Shown here: piece by piece, positions 57,155-64,000 of the stretch
Position numbering within the stretch: the stretch's first letter is position 1
How the letters are laid out: each line of letters opens with the position of its first letter
Assembly (NCBI GenBank): GCA_963995525.1
Contig: OZ023206.1
Coordinates: 24,664,362 to 24,728,361, forward strand
Reading direction: 5' to 3'
Origin: Escarpia spicata
Lineage: Eukaryota > Annelida > Polychaeta > Sabellida > Siboglinidae
DNA: 64,000 bases
The notes under the pieces: generated by a model
What the model saw: only the letters and a program-made list of their open reading frames with translations
Databases searched by the model: none
What the model was told of the DNA's origin: nothing
Made by a program: the position numbers and the translations under genes

Positions 57155-57640
57155 CGTCTGTATGTCTTGTATGTCTGGCATACCAAAGACGGTTGCTTCA
57201 AATGCTCGCATGCATTGCAATACCATTTGTTCAAGACGCAACAAGCAATCTCTCGCGACCCGGAAGATTGCGTCACGTAGAATAACAGTTGTGATGGCTA
57301 ACTTCCTTCGCCGAAGTGGCAACAATACTGAGCTCCTTGGCAAGAAAGACGAAGTTCAAGGGAAGACTAGCTCTGCATTCCCTGACAACACGGACAATCT
57401 GCACAAACATTTCCGGTTGGAAAATGTCGACACAGCAATCTCGAAGTCGGATTTCTGAAACGAACACGCAACATGAAAATGATTGCGTACGCACGCCGTC
57501 CGCAGTGTCTTTATCAGCAGCACGCCAACGTAGCACTTCGGTTGGTTGTCATAAAGATTCTGCCACGGTTTTGTGAAGCAGTGCTAGCAACGGTTGGTAA
57601 CCGACGCCAATATCAATTTCCTAAAATGGTGATGTACCGT
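57155..57640 (+). repeat. Repeat family C with an open frame, copy 2
   Basis: Inverted relative to 49296-50110. The open frame ends ENVDTAISKSDF at about 57458, as in copy 1. Confidence 0.6.
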
Positions 57641-57880
57641 ATCGAAGCTACAACATGCCCAAATGCGTTAACAATACAAACATAACTTAATTAAAAATTA
57701 TATTGAAATAATAGTAAACATAAACATTTGTTTTAACTTGTTTATTCCAAATCTTAATAAAATATACTATATTGGCCTGCAATTCAAATATGTTAACCCT
57801 CTCAGTTACCGTGTTGAAGTGTGCACATTTTCTGCACATTTTGTTGGGACACCTAGTGACCGTTGGGGTATCGAGTTATT
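57640..57880 (-). repeat. Interspersed repeat family B, inverted copy
   Basis: The reverse complement reads CCAACGGTCACTAGGTGTCC, AACACGGTAACTGAGAGGG and GTATTGTTAACGCATTTGGG, matching 34740-35065. It directly abuts repeat C. Confidence 0.75.
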
Positions 57881-58326
57881 TTATTTACTTTGTGAATAAT
57901 TTACAAATGAACATCTCGAATGCTAGCCGTTGCTAGATGGCTCAGTCCTATGGGAGGTTCTATTTCGTAATATTTCAACGCATATGAATGCAGGATACTT
58001 TAGCTAACAAGACAACGACGATCTGGATAATGAAATAAATTATTTAATACATAACGAATACTATAATTAAACAAATTACAATAACATAATATTCGAATAA
58101 TAACAAAAAAGTACAACACAAATGATCCCGAAAATTACATCATTGATTTTTGCTATCGATTCGGCTATCTAAAGGTGTCGTTTGCTGAATTTGGTGTTCA
58201 ATTATCACAGGTAGTATGACACCTAAAGTAACTTATGTACATACAAGAGAGGATACTTCAACGAACCGCACAATCTAAAATGTGCTACAGTTCTTAGGAT
58301 ACAGAAATCTGCCCCGACTGGACCCT
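57881..58326. other. AT-rich spacer
   Basis: Nothing recognised. Confidence 0.5.
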
Positions 58327-58587
58327 TCATTTCGTACGGTCTTTAATCAAACGCGGTGCCGCGTCTAATCGGGTCCGGTTACGCATCTGGCTATGCACGG
58401 CCTCGTCTCTGCTGTGCACGGCTTCGTCTCTGCTACGCACAATCTCGGCTGTGTTACGCACGGCCTCGTTTCTGTTACGCATGGTGTCGGCTCTGTCACG
58501 CACTGCCTCGTCTCTGTCCACCCAGGCTTTATCCTTGCCTCGCACTTTCCACACAGAGCACAGACATGAGCGCCTTTCGACCTTCAC
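58327..58587 (-). other. 21-bp repeats encoding a charged heptad pattern (possible small ORF)
   Basis: Six 21-bp units (58381-58520 region) translate on the minus strand as heptads such as RDEAVHS, RNEAVRN and RADTMRN in an 86-codon open frame. The multiple-of-three period keeps the frame open, and the pattern could form a coiled coil. No homologue recognised; a simple minisatellite is as likely. Confidence 0.35.
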
Positions 58588-59104
58588 TAACTGTATGGCA
58601 TCGCTTCTCTATGACGGCGCCATCAGAGATCGTGTTTGCCCCGGCATCTTCCTTTTATACAGACTTCTTAACATATAACATGTGACTCTATTTAGACAAT
58701 CACTGAATCCAGGTCTACATAAACTCAAAATATTACTCCTACAATTCCTACCTTGCTATATTAGGTAAACCCCTACTTCACAAAATGAGCTAGTCCTAAC
58801 TACTTACTATGCATGGCATACAATTCCGCTCCTCGGGTGTAAGAGCGGGCAACACCTAACAAACAAATTGCGTGACACCTGTCTAGGTCGACTATCCAGG
58901 TGCTACCCTTTAAAATGTAATTTATTAAATTCTAACACCCCCAAAATAAATAATAAATAAATTTATTATCACTATTTCGCACACTATTTCGCAAGAGCAT
59001 TAAGTTTACGTATACGATGTTTCAAAGAAATGTAGCCTACAAATTAATTTAACTTACTTTGTTTTGAAAATATACGCAGACATAGGTGAAAGATACAAAC
59101 CTGG
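58588..59104. other. Spacer, nothing recognised
   Basis: AT-rich. No gene. Confidence 0.5.
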
Positions 59105-59300
59105 AGCATGTTTAAATGTAAAATAAAACATGCACTTTAAAATAATCTTTATTAGCAATACTACTGAGGCGGGTTGAGTTTACCTCATTATCTTTTGATG
59201 TTCTACGATTTCCCACTTCCCACGTTCAACACAGCAAACTGCCTGTTACAAATGACTACGCTGGCTAATTCCTGGTAGAGGAACATAGTGACCCCCTTTG
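59105..59300 (-). repeat. Interspersed repeat family A, inverted copy 4
   Basis: The reverse complement includes GGCAGTTTGCTGTGTTGAAC, AACCCGCCTCAGTAGTATTG and AACATGCTCCAGGTTTG, matching 34497-34715. Confidence 0.75.
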
Positions 59301-59854
59301 ACACATACTTCAGCAAATGGAATGGGTGTCACTGCCAGATAATCTTACAACATTACTGCAATATATTTACCACCGGAGTACACATTTTGTGTGTAGCTGT
59401 CGTGAATTTGGGGTTGAGACACACGTACATTCAACATGTATGACAAGTAATTTGGAAAGGTTATGTGAAGCCCGGTATATATAAGTCATGACGCGAGTAG
59501 TTTCCGGTTATTTGCGACGCTGCCCGGTTCCCACATCCACAATAGCGACACTATGCCCTAATTTAGACGTTCTACTAGATAGGCGGTGTCACTGTGACTT
59601 TGCCTTCTACACAACCAAACCATCACATTTTACGGACATCGTAAATGTATGCAACCAAAATCTTAAAACTACCTGTATAGCAAGTTGTTGTTGTTCGTCT
59701 TTCGCGAAGCGAAGAAGATCACATTTCATCATCGCCTACTGTCAGTGTCATTTTGGCGAGATTTTCTTTTGCTTTACTTTTTTTTGGCGTCTGCAACTCG
59801 TCTTTGTCCATGGGATATAAAACCCACTTTTGTTTCGCTGCGCCTAGTTTGTTG
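59301..59854. other. Spacer with a Harbinger-like terminus
   Basis: At about 59469 it reads AAGCCCGGTATATATAAGTC and then ATGACGCGAG, resembling the MITE ends at 2621, 16639 and 20462. No other feature. Confidence 0.4.
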
Positions 59855-62232
59855 CTCACAGACCTTTCTCTCCCAACAGTCATGGTCCATACTGAAGTGT
59901 TTATTGCTCACAGGCCGTCCTCTCCCAACAGTCATGGTCCATATTGAACTGTTTGTTGCTCACAGGCCGTCCTCTCCCAACAGTCATGGTCCATATTGAA
60001 GTGTTTGTTGCTCACAGACCGTTCTCTCCCAACAGTCATGGTCCATATTGAAGTGTTTGTTGCTCACAGACCGTCCTCTCCCAACAGTCTTGGTCCATAT
60101 TGAAGTGTTTGTTGCTCACAGGCCGTCCTCTCCCAACAGTCTTGGTCCATATTGAAGTGTGTGTTGCTCACAGACCGTCCTCTCCCAACAGTCATGGTCC
60201 ATATTGAAGTGTTTGTTGCTCACAGGCCGTCCTCTCCCAACAGTCATGGTCCATATTGAAGTGTGTGTTTCTCACAGGCCGTCCTCTCCCAACAGTCATG
60301 GTCCATATTGAAGTGTTTGTTGCTCACAGACCGTTCTCTCCCAACAGTCACGGTCCATATTGAAGTGTTTGTTGCTCACAGACCGTTCTCTCCCAACAGT
60401 CATGGTTCATATTGAAGTGTTTGTTGCTCACAGACCGTTCTCTCCCAACAGTCATGGTCCATATTGAACTGTTTGTTGCTCACAGGCCGTCCTCTCCCAA
60501 CAGTCATGGTCCATATTGAAGTGTTTGTTGCTCACAGGCCGTCCTCTCCCAACAATCATGGTCCATATTGAAGTGTTTGTTGCTCACAGACCGTTCTCTC
60601 CCAACAGTCATGGTCCATATTGAAGTGTTTGTTGCTCACAGACCGTCCTCTCCCAACAATCATGGTCCATATTGAAGTGTTTGTTGCTCACAGGCCGTCC
60701 TCTCCCAACAGTCATGGTCCATATTGAAGTGTGTGTTTCTCACAGGCCGTCCTCTCCCAACAGTCATGGTCCATATTGAAGTGTTTGTTGCTCACAGGCC
60801 GTCCTCTCCCAACAGTCACGGTCCATATTGAAGTGTTTGTTGCTCACAGACCGTTCTCTCCCAACAGTCATGGTTCATATTGAAGTGTTTGTTGCTCACA
60901 GACCGTTCTCTCCCAACAGTCATGGTTCATATTGAAGTGTTTGTTGCTCACAGACCGTTCTCTCCCAACAGTCATGGTCCATATTGAAGTGTTTGTTACT
61001 CACAGACCGTTCTCTCCCAACAGTCATGGTCCATATTGAAGTGTTTGTTGCTCACAGACCGTTCTCTCACAACAGTCATGGTCCATATTGAACTGTTTGT
61101 TGCTCACAGGCCGCCCTCTCCCAACAGTCATGGTCCATATTGAAGTGTTTGTTGCTCACAGGCCGTCCTCTCCCAACAATCATGGTCCATATTGAAGTGT
61201 TTGTTGCTCACAGACCGTTCTCTCCCAACAGTCATGGTCCATATTGAAGTGTTTGTTGCTCACAGACCGTCCTCTCCCAACAGTCTTGGTCCATATTGAA
61301 GTGTTTGTTGCTCACAGGCCGTCCTCTCCCAACAGTCTTGGTCCATATTGAAGTGTGTGTTGCTCACAGACCGTCCTCTCCCAATAATCATGGTCCATAT
61401 TGAAGTGTTTGTTGCTCACAGACCGTTCTCTCCCAACAGTCATGGTCCATATTGAAGTGTTTGTTGCTCACAGGCCGTCCTCTCCCAACAGTCATGGTCC
61501 ATATTGAAGTGTGTGTTTCTCACAGGCCGTCCTCTCCCAACAGTCATGGTCCATATTGAAGTGTTTGTTGCTCACAGACCGTTCTCTCCCAACAGTCATG
61601 GTCCATATTGAAGTGTTTGTTGCTCACAGGCCGTCCTCTCCCAACAATCATGGTCCATATTGAAGTGTTTGTTGCTCACAGACCGTTCTCTCCCAACAGT
61701 CATGGTCCATATTGAAGTGTTTGTTGCTCACAGGCCGTCCTCTCCCAACAGTCTTGGTCCATATTGCAGTGTGTGTTGCTCACAGACCGTCCTCTCCCAA
61801 CAATCATGGTCCATATTGAAGTGTTTGTTGCTCACAGACCGTTCTCTCCCAACAGTCATGGTCCACATTGAAGTGTTTGTTGCTCACAGGCCGTCCTCTC
61901 CCAACAGTCATGGTCCATATTGAAGTGTGTGTTTCTCACAGGCCGTCCTCTCCCAACAGTCATGGTCCATATTGAAGTGTTTGTTGCTCACAGACCGTTC
62001 TCTCCCAACAGTCATGGTTCATATTGAAGTGTTTGTTGCTCACAGACCGTTCTCTCCCAACAGTCATGGTCCATATTGAAGTGTTTGTTACTCACAGACC
62101 GTTCTCTCCCAACAGTCATGGTCCATATTGAAGTGTTTGTTGCTCACAGACCGTTCTCTCCCAACAGTCATGGTCCATATTGAAGTGTCTGTTGCTCACG
62201 GACCGTTCTCTCCCAAAAGTCATGGTCCATAT
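59855..62232. repeat. 52-bp minisatellite, about 46 units
   Basis: Tandem 52-bp units (TGTTTGTTGCTCACAG, then R-CCGTYCTCTCCCAACA, then GTCATGGTCCATATTGAAG). Sequence variants (a GTGTGTTTCTC unit, CAACAATCATGG units, GTCTTGG units) recur in blocks. The right end passes directly into the LINE at 62236. The short frames across it are not genes. Confidence 0.97.
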
Positions 62233-62235
62233 TGA

Positions 62236-63565
62236 AATTCTAGAGGGTTGCCTTTAGGGTGTCCTTATAATGTTCCTACTGCCCTCCGCGAGAACGGGTC
62301 CCGTTAGCCAGCTCACAATAGAGCATCTTCTTTGGCAGACGTGTGTCTGGCATTCTGATCCCACCTCAACTGTGTCTGCTTCAGTACGGCGTATGCACTT
62401 GGCAAGCCAGCCTGGGCGAGCACCTCGGTGTCTGGTACTTTGTCCTGCCACTTGAGTTTCAGTTACTTTCGCAGACAGTTCATGTGAAAGTGGTTTATGT
62501 TTTTGGCATGGTGCTGGTACACAGTCCATGTTTCGCTCGGATAAGGTAAAGTCGTAATGGAATGACAACTGCTCAATAAATGTTCGATTTTGTCCGCAGG
62601 CTTCTTCCTCTACGTTCCCAAACTGGGATGTGGAGTCTGCCAAATGTCACACTTGTTTTAGCAATCCTTACATTGTTTCGTTGTAAATGTCCAAGATGGG
62701 TAAACTTGTTCACAATTATTAGGTTTTGGTGTTTTACAGTTATCCCTGGCTCGACGTACGGCTTTCTTGGAGCAGGATGGTACACCTCTTTGTGCTTATC
62801 GTCAGACCAATTTTGTTACATGCAGAGGACAGCAGGTCCATGCTTCGCTGCATGTCAGGCTGAGACCCGGCATTCAGTGCTCAATCATCACCAAACAGGA
62901 ATTCACGGACAGCGTCTACTTGAACGTTGGATTAGACATGGAGTCGTCTAAGATTGAACAGTTTATCATATGTACGATATCTGCTTTGTTTCTAAAGGCA
63001 TCGTGTTGGAAGTTGTCATTGAGCGAAACGATCATGCTCAAGAGACATGGCGCCGTCGCACATTCTTGCTTGACTCCATTTGTGACTAGGAACGAGTCAG
63101 ACAACACTCCGCCTCCACAAAAACGCCCAAGCATGCCGGCATGGAATTGCCGAACTATGGTGATGAAGTTCTGTCGGCAGCCATATAATTTTCTCCATGA
63201 TCTTCCACAGACCATCCAGACATACTTTATTGAAGGCCTTGGTGATGTCAATGAAGGTGGTGTAGAGATCCACGTTATGTTCTTTGCATTTTTCTTGAAG
63301 CTGCCTGGCTGCAAACACCATGTCGATGGTTCCCCGTTCTTTCCTGAAGCCGCACTGACCCCATGGCAGCAAGCCATGATCAAGGTGCTTCCACTGGGTA
63401 TTCAGAAGGAATCTGGCAAAGACTTTACCAGCAACCGAGTGAAATGAGATTCCTCGCTGATTACCACAAAGCAGGTACAGTAGTTAACCACAGATCGTCT
63501 CATTGGTTTAAAGTACTCAATCAATTACAAAAACACCACCGACAGAGACATGGAATAAATGCAAA
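62236..63565 (-). pseudogene. LINE reverse transcriptase, longer copy downstream of the third receptor
   Basis: On the minus strand: QCGFRKERGTIDMVFAARQL and then YTTFIDITKAFNKV, with FIDITKAF the first catalytic block. Then SDSFLVTNGVKQECATAP, a damaged active-site region, and PAPRKPYVEPGITVKHQNLI. Then AKTSVTFGRLHIPVWERRGR, and ARPGWLAKCIRRTEADT near the end. It is the same element, at the same place relative to the receptor, as at 33559 and 45550. It keeps about 430 bp more of the RT 5' side. Multiple frameshifts. Confidence 0.88.
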
Positions 63566-63920
63566 TTAATCAGCCATATTATCCAACGAGTTCATGAATA
63601 CAAATCTGTGATCTGTAATGATAAAGAACTTAATTCGCATATATCCATCATGGATCAAGCAATCTACAATCACCATTTCTCGAAATATCACTTAGGAATA
63701 ATATATATATATATATAGATATAGATAGATATGCATTACTCAAGTTCAACGAGACAAACAGGACATTGTAACCGTGTGAATGTCATTCAATATATAATGC
63801 CACGTTAATGAACAACTACTTTTGGGATGAAGATATTACATTGATGATTAATTGGAAGTTAGTCACACACTGCAATGGTTCCTTGTTTTGTGAAATATAA
63901 ATTATGTTACAATGTATTGA
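63566..63920 (-). other. Receptor 3' flank, third copy
   Basis: The reverse complement of 63566-63680 matches the DNA between receptor and LINE in units A and B (CACAGATTTGTATTCATGAA, TCGTTGGATAATATGGCTGA). It is interrupted by a segment with an (AT)n/(GATA) tract at 63700-63731 that the units lack. Confidence 0.75.
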
Positions 63921-64000
63921 CTACCAAAGGTGACATGTTTGGCGAAATTCGTAAAACATTTCTTTTGTTTTCTTACGTACTGATCGAAAAAGGAATATAT
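63921..64000 (-). CDS. Rhodopsin-like (class A) GPCR, third gene, 3' end only
   Basis: The last 26 codons and the stop (63921-63923) of another receptor copy, read on the minus strand: YIFLFRSVRKKTKEMFYEFR and then QTCHLW. Compared with copies A and B it has Ser at 295, Arg at 297 and Trp instead of Cys as the last residue. The frame is open to the window edge, so the gene may be intact beyond it. It is inverted relative to A and B and has the same downstream LINE. Confidence 0.85.
   Translation of the reverse strand, partial: IFLFRSVRKKTKEMFYEFRQTCHLW

Noticed and set aside
59685..61923. Open frames within the 52-bp array
   Set aside because: The period is not a multiple of three and the frames arise only from repetition without stops.
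59855..62232. CRISPR array
   Set aside because: The 52-bp units are continuous with no unique spacers between them, and the context is a eukaryotic genome; it is a minisatellite.

Overview
The window looks like nuclear DNA of a marine invertebrate deuterostome; a cephalochordate (amphioxus-type) genome is my best guess. The reasons are split genes with GT-AG introns, one extracellular mosaic gene joining kringle, discoidin (F5/8 type C), VWA and MAM domains, intron-poor rhodopsin-like receptors in recent tandem copies, long (TG)n tracts, and a mixed transposon load (Penelope-like, RTE-type and CR1-type LINEs, Ty3/gypsy, PIF/Harbinger, hAT, pogo, tRNA-derived SINE). No bacterial-style operon, rRNA, functional tRNA or CRISPR is present. 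The species call is inference.

Layout. (1) About 2.0-12.4 kb, plus strand: eight recognisable exons of the mosaic gene, with introns full of SINEs, hAT-like MITEs and minisatellites. Six of its seven exon junctions agree in phase or nearly so, but the second discoidin exon carries an in-frame TGA where the family has tryptophan, so this copy may be a pseudogene, a null allele or a sequence error. (2) 13.4-15.7 kb: a decayed Penelope-like element with inverted terminal repeats. (3) 15.9-20.5 kb: a LINE tail, a Harbinger-like MADF fragment and MITEs, and a 5'-truncated RTE-type LINE. (4) 20.6-25.4 kb, minus strand: a receptor pseudogene fused to a decayed Ty3/gypsy element, whose gag is split by a 1.49-kb transposon with long inverted arms and a perfect 8-bp target duplication.

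(5) 25,388-49,295: a recent direct tandem duplication of a unit of about 12 kb. Each unit carries one intact 314-codon class A receptor gene (32,387-33,331 and 44,378-45,322) with a CCAAT/TATA promoter and possible leader exons, followed by the same decayed LINE, a pogo-like MITE, a minisatellite with a splice-donor-like motif per repeat, and a Penelope-like fragment. (6) 49.3-59.8 kb: repeats, satellite-like arrays, a CR1-type LINE, a SINE and microsatellites, with no convincing gene. (7) 59.86-62.23 kb: a 52-bp minisatellite of about 46 units. (8) 62.2-64.0 kb: an inverted copy of the receptor-plus-LINE locus; the receptor's 3' end runs off the window.

The main biological content is therefore a small expanding receptor family (two intact genes, one partial gene, one pseudogene) in a repeat-rich region, and a neighbouring mosaic extracellular gene. 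The receptors lack the usual DRY and NPxxY motifs (CKM and NSFLY instead), which is the most interesting functional point.
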